From: Cyanobacteria bacterium UBA8156
GTDB taxonomy: Bacteria; Cyanobacteriota; Cyanobacteriia; Pseudanabaenales; Pseudanabaenaceae
Direction: 5' to 3'
Assembly (NCBI GenBank): GCA_003456125.1
Contig: DMPD01000232.1
Span: forward strand, 1 to 5,877
DNA length: 5,877 nt
Part shown: positions 1 to 5,313 of the stretch, piece by piece
Numbering within the stretch: position 1 is the stretch's first letter
Layout: each line of letters opens with the position of its first letter
The notes under the pieces: model-generated
What the model saw: the letters and a program-made list of their open reading frames with translations, nothing else
What the model was told of the DNA's origin: nothing
Databases searched by the model: none
Made by a program: the position numbers and the translations under genes

Positions 1-19
1 CACGACGCTCTTCCGATCT
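1..19. other. Illumina adapter remnant (non-genomic)
   Basis: The bases CACGACGCTCTTCCGATCT are identical to the 3' end of the Illumina TruSeq read-1 adapter. They sit exactly at the window edge, and the nnr reading frame continues up to base 20. This is therefore untrimmed library sequence at a contig end, not biology. Any translation through these bases is meaningless. Confidence 0.95.
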
Positions 20-793
20 CACCGCCAAGAGGGCCGCCCCGCCAAACCGTCGGGAACCCGCCACCACCAACAACCGCCCGTTTTGGTACTTGTGGGACTG
101 GGGCAACGGGCGATCGAAGGCGATCCTCGGATTCATTAGCGTTTCCGCGTTGGGTGGCACCAGATGGGCCGGCACCCCCCAATCCAGCCGTTCCAGCACC
201 CCGACGTAGGGCACCGCCGCTTCCTGCCACAGTCCCCGTTTCCAAAGTCCCAAACACAACGTGCGATCGGCCCGCAGGGTTTCCCCTAGGGGCACCCCCC
301 GATCGCTGTCCAACCCCGAAGGCAGATCGATCGCCACCTTGGGTACCGGCCAAGCATTCACTTGGGCGATCGCCGCCGCCAAAGAGTCCGTCGGGGGGCG
401 CGTTATCCCCAGCCCCAACAACCCGTCCACCACCAAATCGCAAGCGGCCAAAGCTGACAGTGGTTGATGGACAAGACCCAAAAACTCTCCATAACGGGCG
501 TGGTCTTGAGGCAGCAGTGCGGCACTGGGTACCGGCTGATGGAGGGCCGCCGTGCGCCCCTGGAGATGCAACTCGCGAGCCACGACCAACGCATCGCCGC
601 CGTTGTGGCCCGGCCCCACCAACACCCCCACCCGCGGAAAGCGATCGCGTGGGTAAAGCTCCGCCATGCGCTGGGCGATCTGCAGGGCCGCCTTTTCCAT
701 CAGGGCCGCCGGGGGCATCCCCGCCGCAAACAGAGTCTGTTCGAGCGCCCGCATTTGGGCCGCCGTCACCAACACCCGGTGGGGGTCAACCAT
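20..793 (-). CDS. nnr: Bifunctional NAD(P)H-hydrate repair enzyme Nnr (YjeF-type), 3' end missing
   Basis: Repairs the hydrated, inactive forms of NADH and NADPH. The N-terminal YjeF domain epimerises R- and S-NAD(P)HX, and the C-terminal domain dehydrates S-NAD(P)HX using ADP or ATP. The frame reads 258 residues from the ATG at 793-791 down to the adapter junction without a stop. Visible features are an N-terminal helix (AAQMRALEQ, 11-19), the epimerase loop GPGHNGGDALV (60-70), the conserved Asp in VVDGLLGLG (122-130; D123) and SGLDSDRG (159-166). The opening strand of the dehydratase domain follows (GRLLVVAGS, 239-247). The family is usually about 500 residues, so roughly half is here and nearly all the dehydratase domain is lost. 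The gene is divergent from the ferredoxin, 42 bp apart. A CATAAT hexamer (838-833 on the minus strand) could be its -10 box. The truncation is an assembly edge, not a mutation. Confidence 0.9.
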
Positions 794-835
794 ACCAAAA
801 TTGCTAGGATTGGCCCCAGTGTACGCGCTGCAATT
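794..835. promoter_or_regulatory. Short divergent intergenic region, putative nnr and ferredoxin promoters
   Basis: Only 42 bp separate the two divergent start codons, so both promoters must lie here or inside the flanking genes. On the minus strand CATAAT (838-833, overlapping the ferredoxin ATG) matches a sigma-70 -10 box at five of six positions and would give an nnr leader of about 30 nt. I see no good -35 at standard spacing. On the plus strand TAGGAT (805-810) is a weaker -10 candidate for the ferredoxin. Neither gene shows a clear Shine-Dalgarno sequence at this junction. Confidence 0.3.
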
Positions 836-1069
836 ATGGCCTATTCGATTGTTACCAATGTTTGCGAAGGGGCGGCGGTCTGTGCCCCCGCCTGTCCGGT
901 TGCCTGCATTCATCCCGGCGCCGGCGCCAATGCCAAAGGCACCGTCTGGTACTGGATCGACCGCGACGTGTGCATCGATTGCGGCGTATGCCTGGAAGTG
1001 TGTCCGGTACAGGGGGCCGTATTGCCCTATCCCAGCGCCGAACAACAACCCCCCATTGCGCTACACTAG
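836..1069 (+). CDS. Small bacterial-type iron-sulfur ferredoxin, 77 aa
   Basis: Soluble electron carrier of the two-[Fe-S]-cluster (bacterial) class, unrelated to plant-type [2Fe-2S] photosynthetic ferredoxin. The second motif is canonical, C46-x2-C49-x2-C52-x3-C56-P. The first is C10-x5-C16-x3-C20-P with a further Cys at 24. It therefore lacks the second Cys of a full CxxCxxCxxxCP motif, and the first cluster may be [3Fe-4S] or unusually ligated. The stretch between the motifs (CIHPGAGANAKGTVWYWID) resembles a conserved small cyanobacterial ferredoxin, from memory. The ATG at 836 was chosen because MAYSIVT is the typical N-terminus; the frame is open further upstream but that part is antisense to nnr. 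No Shine-Dalgarno is visible. The redox partner cannot be deduced. A terminator-like hairpin downstream suggests a separate transcript from rimP. Confidence 0.9.
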   Translation: MAYSIVTNVCEGAAVCAPACPVACIHPGAGANAKGTVWYWIDRDVCIDCGVCLEVCPVQGAVLPYPSAEQQPPIALH

Positions 1070-1073
1070 GGCC

Positions 1074-1095
1074 GCCCCGCCCGTCGGGGCATTTT
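1074..1095 (+). terminator. Terminator-like hairpin between ferredoxin and rimP
   Basis: GCCCCG (1074-1079) pairs perfectly with CGGGGC (1085-1090) across a 5-nt loop, followed by ATTTT. The stem is GC-rich but short and the T-tract has only four T, so it may be a partial terminator or attenuator. It lies 4 nt after the ferredoxin stop and 20 nt before the rimP start, where a transcript boundary is plausible. Confidence 0.45.
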
Positions 1096-1110
1096 CTATG
1101 GGAAACCGCC

Positions 1111-1551
1111 ATGAGTCATCCTCTGATTCCCCAACTCCAAACCATGGCCATGGAAATGGCCGCCCCCCTGGGACTGGAAGTCGTGGAGGTGTATTACCAC
1201 ACCCACAAAAATCCGGCCGTGGTGCGGGTCGACATTCGCCATCCCGATCGCCCCACCGGCCTGGACGACTGCGAAGCCCTGAGCCGAACCCTCGAAGCAC
1301 GGTTGGATGCCGAAGATTGCATCCCCCATGCCTACACCCTGGAGATTTCCAGCCCGGGGATCGATCGCCGGCTGGAGAGCGATCGGGATTTTGCGGTATT
1401 TCGGGGCTTTCCGGTACGGGTACAGGGGCCGGGCTCGCAACAGTGGCGGGGTACCCTCTTGGGTCGGGACGAAACCCACATTTTGTTGAACCAGAAGGGA
1501 CGCACCATCAAGGTAGCCCGGACGGATGCCGCCCATGTGGAATTGGCCTAA
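1111..1551 (+). CDS. rimP: Ribosome maturation factor RimP, 146 aa
   Basis: Cytoplasmic factor needed for late maturation of the 30S ribosomal subunit. The family signature LEISSPGIDRRL is at 78-89, and the order is as in the family: an alpha/beta N-terminal domain (about 1-83, including GLEVVEVYYH and VRVDIRHP) followed by a small SH3-like barrel (about 90-146, FRGFPVRVQ to VELA). Length is normal for RimP. The ATG at 1111 fits the usual N-terminus (LIPQLQTMAMEMAAPLGLEVVEV). A nearby ATG at 1098 is out of frame. It is first in the widespread rimP-nusA cluster, with nusA starting 35 nt after its stop. No strong promoter is evident in the 41 nt before it. Confidence 0.93.
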   Translation: MSHPLIPQLQTMAMEMAAPLGLEVVEVYYHTHKNPAVVRVDIRHPDRPTGLDDCEALSRTLEARLDAEDCIPHAYTLEISSPGIDRRLESDRDFAVFRGFPVRVQGPGSQQWRGTLLGRDETHILLNQKGRTIKVARTDAAHVELA

Positions 1552-1586
1552 AACGCAAACTCACAATTCAATAGGAGAAACAGGCG

Positions 1587-2810
1587 ATGTCGTTGCTGAA
1601 ATTGCCGGGACTGGGCGAGTACATCTTGGAAATGAGTGATAAATGGAATCTGCCCAAACACGCCGTCCAGACCGCCTTGCAAGAAGCCCTGTTGAAGGGG
1701 TACGAGCGCTATCGCAAGACCTACCGCCCCGAAGGCTTGGAGTTTGACGAGCAATACTTTGAGAATTTTGAGGTGGAGGTCGATCTCGAAAGCGAAGGAT
1801 TTCGGGTGTTGGCCACCAAGACCATTGTCGAAGACGTAACCAACGAGGATTTGGAAATCGCCTTGGCGGCGGTGCAAGAAGTGGCCCCCGAAGCCCAGGC
1901 GGGGGGCACCGTGGTGGTGGATGTCACCCCCGAACAGGGGGATTTTGGGCGGATGGCCGCCATGCAAACCAAACAGGTGCTCACCCAAAAGTTGCGCGAT
2001 CAGCAACGCCGCCTCACCCAAGAAGAATTTCAGGCGTTGGAAGGCTCGGTCATTGTGGGCAAAATCCTGCGGTTGGAACGGGGCTCGGTAATCCTGGAAA
2101 TCGACAACGGGTATGGCCAAGTGGCGGAAGCCGAGTTGCCCCGACGGGAGCAGATGTCGAGTGAGGTACCTCACTACAAACCGGGGACCAACCTCAAGGT
2201 GTACCTCAAAAAAATCCATGAGGGGTCACGGCGGGGGCCCCAACTGGTGGTATCGCGCACCGATGCGGCCTTGGTGGTGAACCTCTTTTACAAAGAAGTG
2301 CCGGAAATCGAGGACGAGGTGGTGCGGATCGTGGCGGTGGCCCGGGAAGCGAATCCTCCCACCCGCTCGGTGGGGCCCCGCACCAAAATTGCCGTGGATA
2401 CGGTGGAACGGGATGTGGATCCGGTGGGGGCTTGCATCGGCGCCAAGGGTTCCCGCATTCAAGCGGTTGTGGCGGAATTGCGGGGGGAAAAAATCGATGC
2501 CATTCGCTGGTCTCCTGACCCGGCTACCTACATCGCCAATGCCCTCAGCCCCGCCCGCATTCAAGAAGTGCGGCTGATGGATGCCGAAGAGCGGCAAGCC
2601 CATGTCTTGGTGAACGAAGACCAACTCAGTTTGGCGATCGGCAAGGAAGGACAAAACGTGCGGTTGGCGGCCCGCCTCACCGGTTGGAAAATCGACATCC
2701 GGGAAGCCAGTACCTACGATCGCGCGGCCGAAGATGCCAAAGCCGAAGCTGCGGCCGAAGCCCGTCGGGAAAGGGAAGCCGAGGCCGCGGATCTCGACGA
2801 AGAAGGGTAG
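1587..2810 (+). CDS. nusA: Transcription termination/antitermination factor NusA, 407 aa
   Basis: Binds RNA polymerase and nascent RNA, modulating pausing, intrinsic termination and antitermination. The N-terminal RNAP-binding domain spans about 1-125 ([33 protein letters not shown] at 120-131). The S1 domain spans about 152-224 ([19 protein letters not shown] to LVVSRT). KH1 has its GxxG loop GAKG at 285-288 and KH2 has GKEG at 352-355. The protein ends in an Ala/Glu/Arg tail (about 378-407) with no acidic-repeat domains of the E. coli type. A clear Shine-Dalgarno AGGAG (1573-1577) lies 9 nt before the ATG. The stop shares one base with the GTG start of ylxR, suggesting translational coupling. 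The run 1861-2640 has no HIP1 site. Confidence 0.96.
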   Translation: MSLLKLPGLGEYILEMSDKWNLPKHAVQTALQEALLKGYERYRKTYRPEGLEFDEQYFENFEVEVDLESEGFRVLATKTIVEDVTNEDLEIALAAVQEVAPEAQAGGTVVVDVTPEQGDFGRMAAMQTKQVLTQKLRDQQRRLTQEEFQALEGSVIVGKILRLERGSVILEIDNGYGQVAEAELPRREQMSSEVPHYKPGTNLKVYLKKIHEGSRRGPQLVVSRTDAALVVNLFYKEVPEIEDEVVRIVAVAREANPPTRSVGPRTKIAVDTVERDVDPVGACIGAKGSRIQAVVAELRGEKIDAIRWSPDPATYIANALSPARIQEVRLMDAEERQAHVLVNEDQLSLAIGKEGQNVRLAARLTGWKIDIREASTYDRAAEDAKAEAAAEARREREAEAADLDEEG

Positions 2811-3175
2811 TGGCCCCCAAAGATCATCGACGGTGCGTCAGTTGCCGGCGGCTGGCACCCCGCACAGAATTCTGGCGGGTGGTGCGGCTGGCCGGCGGTC
2901 GTGAAGTGGTTTGGGATCGGCAGGAGCCCCGCACCCCGGGCCGAGCGGCCTACCTCTGCCCCTGTGCCGCCTGTCTGACGGAGGCCCAGAAAAAGCGTCG
3001 ATTGGAACGGGCCCTCAAAACCCCGGTTCCGCCCACCCTTTGGCCCCAGTGGTGGGAGCAACTGGCGGCCCTTTGCCCCCAAGCGGCGAAGGAGCCCAGT
3101 GCCGTTCTGTCGCTTGATTTGGAAACCGTTGCCTTCACCCCCGACCCCTCTTCCCGAACGGAGGTGGAGAGTTAA
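2810..3175 (+). CDS. ylxR: YlxR (DUF448) RNA-binding protein, 121 aa
   Basis: Small basic nucleic-acid-binding protein encoded next to nusA in many bacteria; its exact role is poorly settled. Family marks are RRCVSCR (7-13), GRAAYLC (44-50) with further Cys at 52 and 55, and KKRRLERALKTPVP (61-74). I chose the GTG at 2810-2812 because it overlaps the nusA stop (TAGTG), has AAGGG just upstream, and starts right before the conserved RRCV. An ATG at 2684 in the same frame would add 42 low-complexity Arg/Ser residues read out of frame through the nusA tail. Residues after about 80 are not part of the usual domain. The last dozen (TPDPSSRTEVES) are encoded by a stretch almost identical to an arm of the repeat at 5204-5310. 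infB, the usual next gene, does not follow. Confidence 0.85.
   Translation: MAPKDHRRCVSCRRLAPRTEFWRVVRLAGGREVVWDRQEPRTPGRAAYLCPCAACLTEAQKKRRLERALKTPVPPTLWPQWWEQLAALCPQAAKEPSAVLSLDLETVAFTPDPSSRTEVES
3136..3171 (+). repeat. Partial copy of the 5204-5310 repeat within ylxR 3' end
   Basis: Bases 3136-3154 match 5210-5228 at 18 of 19 positions (CACCCCCGACCCCTCTTCC against CACCCCCGGCCCCTCTTCC). As in the intact copy, a G/A-rich arm follows: CTCTTC (3148-3153) can pair with GGAGAG (3166-3171) with one G-T pair. The right arm is more diverged than in the intact copy. It encodes the last residues of YlxR and stops just before the TAA. Confidence 0.6.
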
Positions 3176-3191
3176 AAAAAATAAACCCGGA
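3174..3191 (-). terminator. Intrinsic terminator of SRP RNA, overlapping ylxR stop
   Basis: On the minus strand the 3' arm of the SRP RNA closing helix, TCCGGG (3191-3186), is followed by TTTATTTTTTTT, an unusually strong U-tract (3185-3174). The last two of these bases lie in the TAA stop of ylxR on the other strand. The closing helix (CCCGGA 3275-3270 with TCCGGG 3191-3186) and internal stems supply the RNA structure. Confidence 0.7.
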
Positions 3192-3276
3192 GACTACGCC
3201 GATCCCAAGCATCCCTTAGTGCTGCTGCCTTCCGGCCCTGACACGGTTCAGGCGTTGAAATTGCATAGATCCGGGC
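3180..3276 (-). ncRNA. ffs: Small signal recognition particle RNA (4.5S-like SRP RNA)
   Basis: RNA scaffold of the bacterial signal recognition particle; with the Ffh GTPase it targets nascent membrane proteins to FtsY. The minus strand carries the nearly invariant domain IV core, reading GTGTCAGGGCCGGAAGG then CAGCAGCACTAAGGGATGC. It has a GGAA tetraloop (3233-3230) closed by GCC/GGC and the asymmetric loop rich in AGCAGC that Ffh binds. The ends pair as CCCGGA (3275-3270) with TCCGGG (3191-3186). At about 97 nt it is the short, Alu-less type. A -10 box (TAGAAT) lies 7 nt before the proposed 5' G at 3276, and a U-tract follows the 3' end. It fills the gap between ylxR and tlyA on the opposite strand. 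Ends are approximate to a few bases. Confidence 0.92.
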
Positions 3277-3283
3277 TTTTGTT

Positions 3284-3289
3284 ATTCTA
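3284..3289 (-). promoter_or_regulatory. -10 box of the SRP RNA promoter
   Basis: TAGAAT (3289-3284, minus strand) matches TATAAT at five of six positions and is followed by seven bases and then the G at 3276 that opens the SRP RNA. The -35 region would fall inside the first codons of tlyA (about 3307-3313, TGTCCA on the minus strand), which is a poor match to TTGACA. The promoter therefore overlaps the 5' end of tlyA on the other strand. Confidence 0.6.
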
Positions 3290-3294
3290 GCAGC

Positions 3295-4092
3295 ATGAAG
3301 CAGCGATTGGACATGTTGTTGGTGGAGCGGGGTCTGGCGGTCTCCCGGGAACAGGCCCAAAAGTACATTCGGGCCGGCTGGGTGCGATCCATCGATAAGG
3401 TGCTCGATAAACCCGGCATGGCGATCGCCACCGATGCGGTGCTTTCGGTACAGCAACAAGCGCCCTATGTATCGCGGGGAGGGGAAAAGCTGGCGGGGGC
3501 CCTGGCGGTTTTGGGGATAACCGTCGCCGATCGCGTGTGTTTGGATGCGGGAATTTCCACCGGTGGCTTTACCGACTGCCTGTTGCAGGGGGGGGCCCGG
3601 CAAGTCTGGGGCATTGATGTGGGGTATGGTCAGGTGGCCTGGCCGGTGCGATCCGATCCCCGGGTGATCCTCAAAGAACGTACCAACCTCCGCTACTTAC
3701 GCCCCGAAGACCTTTACCAACCCACGGATGTCCGTCCCAATTTGGCGGTGGCCGATCTCTCGTTTATCTCCCTCACCAAAATTCTGCCCGCCCTCTGGGA
3801 TTTGGTAGTACCCCCCAAAGAAACCCTGTTGTTGGTAAAACCGCAGTTTGAATGCGGCCGCGATCGCGTGGGCAAAAACGGCATTGTGCGGGATCCCCAA
3901 GCCCGGGCCGAGGCGATCGCCCAGGTTAGTACGGCCGCCCAGGCCTTGGGTTGGCGGCATCGGGGCCATACCCGCTCCCCGCTGCCGGGGCGTACCGGTA
4001 ACTGGGAATACTGGCTCTGGCTGGCGGACGACGGCGACGAGGCACCGCCGCCAACCACCTGGCAGGCCTTGGCCGCCGATCCCGTACCATAG
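3295..4092 (+). CDS. tlyA: TlyA-family S4-domain rRNA 2'-O-methyltransferase, 265 aa
   Basis: Predicted SAM-dependent 2'-O-methyltransferase acting on ribosomal RNA. The family is often labelled hemolysin A for historical reasons. An S4 RNA-binding domain covers about 3-60 (RLDMLLVERGLAVSREQAQKYIRAGWV). The FtsJ-like catalytic domain follows: YVSRGGEKLAGAL (58-70), the SAM-binding loop LDAGISTGGFTDCLL (83-97; more commonly DVGASTGGFTD), ADLSFISL (153-160), VKPQFE (181-186), GIVRD (196-200) and GNWEY (235-239). K65, D154, K182 and E238 fit the K-D-K-E catalytic tetrad. Length is normal, with a Pro-rich tail. The ATG at 3295 starts the canonical MKQRLD; its leader is only 18 nt beyond the SRP RNA 5' end and has no clear Shine-Dalgarno. 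mrp begins 25 nt downstream, so co-transcription is likely. A hemolysin role is not supported by anything here. Confidence 0.93.
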   Translation: MKQRLDMLLVERGLAVSREQAQKYIRAGWVRSIDKVLDKPGMAIATDAVLSVQQQAPYVSRGGEKLAGALAVLGITVADRVCLDAGISTGGFTDCLLQGGARQVWGIDVGYGQVAWPVRSDPRVILKERTNLRYLRPEDLYQPTDVRPNLAVADLSFISLTKILPALWDLVVPPKETLLLVKPQFECGRDRVGKNGIVRDPQARAEAIAQVSTAAQALGWRHRGHTRSPLPGRTGNWEYWLWLADDGDEAPPPTTWQALAADPVP

Positions 4093-4121
4093 GAAGCAGT
4101 ACCTATATGGATTTGACGTGA
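4091..4121 (+). promoter_or_regulatory. mrp translation-initiation region with a four-codon mini-ORF
   Basis: AGGAAG (4091-4096, overlapping the tlyA stop) is a good Shine-Dalgarno sequence 10 nt before an ATG at 4107. That ATG opens only ATG GAT TTG ACG TGA. Its TGA (4119-4121) overlaps the mrp start as GTGA (4118-4121). For the mrp GTG itself the same Shine-Dalgarno is too far away (21 nt). This arrangement fits termination-reinitiation coupling, or a one- or two-base sequencing error that hides the true ATG start. Confidence 0.5.
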
Positions 4122-5188
4122 CGACCCTTTCCCTAGAAGCCGTGCGGGCGGCGATCGCCCAAATCAACGAGGGGGGCATTTCCCTCGGCGACGATCGCTA
4201 CGTTCAAGATTTCACCCTGCGCCCCGACAACATTGTCGGGTTCGCCATCCGCTTGCCCCAGATTAGCGATCCCCGCCGCGATCCCTTAATCAACGCGGCC
4301 AAAACCGTGATTCGCGATCGCTTTCCCGAGGTGAAGGATGTGTGGGTGAAGGTGCTGGAAGACCCGGCATTGGCACCGCCCCCCAATCCGGCGGAGTTGC
4401 CCGGTACCGGCAAAGTGCGCCACATCCTGGCCGTCTCCAGTGGCAAAGGGGGCGTGGGCAAAACCACGGTTTCGGTCAATCTGGCAGTGGCCTTGGCCGA
4501 TATGGGCCACAAAGTGGGGATTTTGGATACGGATATCTACGGCCCCAACGTACCGCTGATGTTTGGTCTCGAAGATTATCGGTTCACCCCCGATAATTTT
4601 GTGGAGGAAAATGGGGTGATGGTGGTCGAACCGGCTTTTAATTACGGGGTGAAAATTGTGTCCCGGACGTTCACCCAGTACGGCAGTCAGCCCCTGCCCT
4701 GGCGCGGGCCGATGCTCCACGGCATCATCCGCCAGTTCCTGTCGGCCCAAATTCGCTGGGGAGAACTGGATTACCTGATTGTGGATTTGCCCCCCGGTAC
4801 CGGCGATGCCCAAATGACCCTGATCCAAGCCATTGCCCTGGCCGGTGCCTTGATCGTGACCACGCCCCAGGCCGTGGCCCTGCTGGATGCCCAAAAGGGA
4901 CTGCAAATGTTTCTGAATATGGGGGTGCCGGTGTTGGGGGCGATCGAAAACATGAGCTATTTTGTGCCTCCCGATCTCCCCGATCGCCGCTACGACATTT
5001 TTGGTTCCGGCGGCGGCCACAAAACGGCGGAGACCCTCGGCCTGCCGGTACTGGGTTGCATTCCCCTGGAAATGGCCCTCCGGGAAGGGGGCGATCGGGG
5101 GGTGCCCCTGGTGCTTTCGACACCCCATAGCCCCGCTGCCCAAGCCCTGTGCGCGACGGCGCAGGCCGTACGCGAAGCACTACCCTAG
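4118..5188 (+). CDS. mrp: Mrp/ApbC-family iron-sulfur carrier P-loop ATPase, 356 aa
   Basis: Cytoplasmic ATPase of the Mrp/NBP35/HCF101 group, thought to bind and transfer [4Fe-4S] clusters to target proteins. The ATPase part has the deviant Walker A SSGKGGVGKTT (107-117, with signature Lys110 and Lys115), LDTDIYGPN (136-144), DLPPGTGDAQ (223-232) and IENMSYF (276-282) followed by DIFGSGGG (293-300). The N-terminal 80 residues occupy the place of a MIP18/DUF59 domain but lack its usual DPE and CP motifs. The CxxC found after ENMSYF in many Mrp/ApbC proteins is also absent (PPDLPDRRYD instead), which I recall as common in cyanobacterial members. GTG at 4118 is the only in-frame start close to the homologous region and gives a normal length. 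It is probably in an operon with tlyA. Confidence 0.92.
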   Translation: MTTLSLEAVRAAIAQINEGGISLGDDRYVQDFTLRPDNIVGFAIRLPQISDPRRDPLINAAKTVIRDRFPEVKDVWVKVLEDPALAPPPNPAELPGTGKVRHILAVSSGKGGVGKTTVSVNLAVALADMGHKVGILDTDIYGPNVPLMFGLEDYRFTPDNFVEENGVMVVEPAFNYGVKIVSRTFTQYGSQPLPWRGPMLHGIIRQFLSAQIRWGELDYLIVDLPPGTGDAQMTLIQAIALAGALIVTTPQAVALLDAQKGLQMFLNMGVPVLGAIENMSYFVPPDLPDRRYDIFGSGGGHKTAETLGLPVLGCIPLEMALREGGDRGVPLVLSTPHSPAAQALCATAQAVREALP

Positions 5189-5203
5189 TTGCCCTTTGGG
5201 GTT

Positions 5204-5310
5204 GGCTCCCACCCCCGGCCCCTCTTCCGTTTTGGGAGAGGGGAGCCAGAAATCCTTACGGAAGTCCCTCTCCTCCCGTGGGAGAGAGAGCTAGGGTGAG
5301 GGGCGGGACA
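5204..5310 (+). repeat. Intergenic inverted-arm repeat (REP/MITE-like)
   Basis: The 125 bp between the convergent mrp and ABC-F genes is nearly filled by C-rich then G-rich arms. A left unit (CTCCCACCCCCGGCCCCTCTTCC, 5206-5228) folds with GGGAGAGGGG (5234-5243). A right unit (CTCTCC 5268-5273 with GGAGAG 5281-5286) ends in CTAGGGTGAGGGGCGGG, whose reverse complement resembles the left unit. CTTCCGT (5224-5230) and ACGGAAG (5258-5264) offer an alternative central stem. The CCCTCACCC-CTCTCCC style is that of dispersed non-coding repeats in many cyanobacteria. There is no coding capacity. A second partial copy lies at 3136-3171. Confidence 0.65.
5219..5243 (+). terminator. Strong hairpin downstream of mrp
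   Basis: CCCCTCTTCC (5219-5228) pairs with GGGAGAGGGG (5234-5243) over ten base pairs with one G-T, around a GTTTT loop, 30 nt after the mrp stop. No U-tract follows, so it is not a classical intrinsic terminator. It could stabilise the mrp mRNA 3' end or help stop convergent transcription. It is the left hairpin of the repeat. Confidence 0.4.
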
Positions 5311-5313
5311 AAG

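Noticed and set aside
154..807. 217-codon plus-strand open frame, extremely Pro/Arg-rich
   Set aside because: It is antisense to nnr, has no recognisable domain, and its composition is what a GC-rich coding strand gives when read backwards.
666..1574. 302-codon plus-strand open frame across ferredoxin and rimP
   Set aside because: It overlaps two well-identified genes in another frame and has a low-complexity Pro/Gly/Arg composition.
1548..2219. 223-codon minus-strand open frame under nusA
   Set aside because: Antisense shadow of the conserved NusA coding sequence, with no domain recognised.
2684..2812. Upstream ATG (2684) for ylxR
   Set aside because: It adds 42 Arg/Ser-rich residues lying inside nusA. 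The GTG at 2810, overlapping the nusA stop and preceding the conserved RRCV, fits far better.
3176..3294. ylxR-tlyA gap as a riboswitch or plain tlyA leader
   Set aside because: The minus strand matches the SRP RNA core (GGAA tetraloop and AGCAGC loop) with promoter and U-tract in the right places.
3848..4117. ATG at 3848 as the start of a longer mrp
   Set aside because: It would add 90 residues read out of frame through tlyA with no homology; the GTG at 4118 gives the usual family length.
4286..5143. 285-codon minus-strand open frame under mrp, His/Gly/Gln-rich
   Set aside because: Complement of the Mrp ATPase motifs; the composition is a by-product of codon use and there is no start context.
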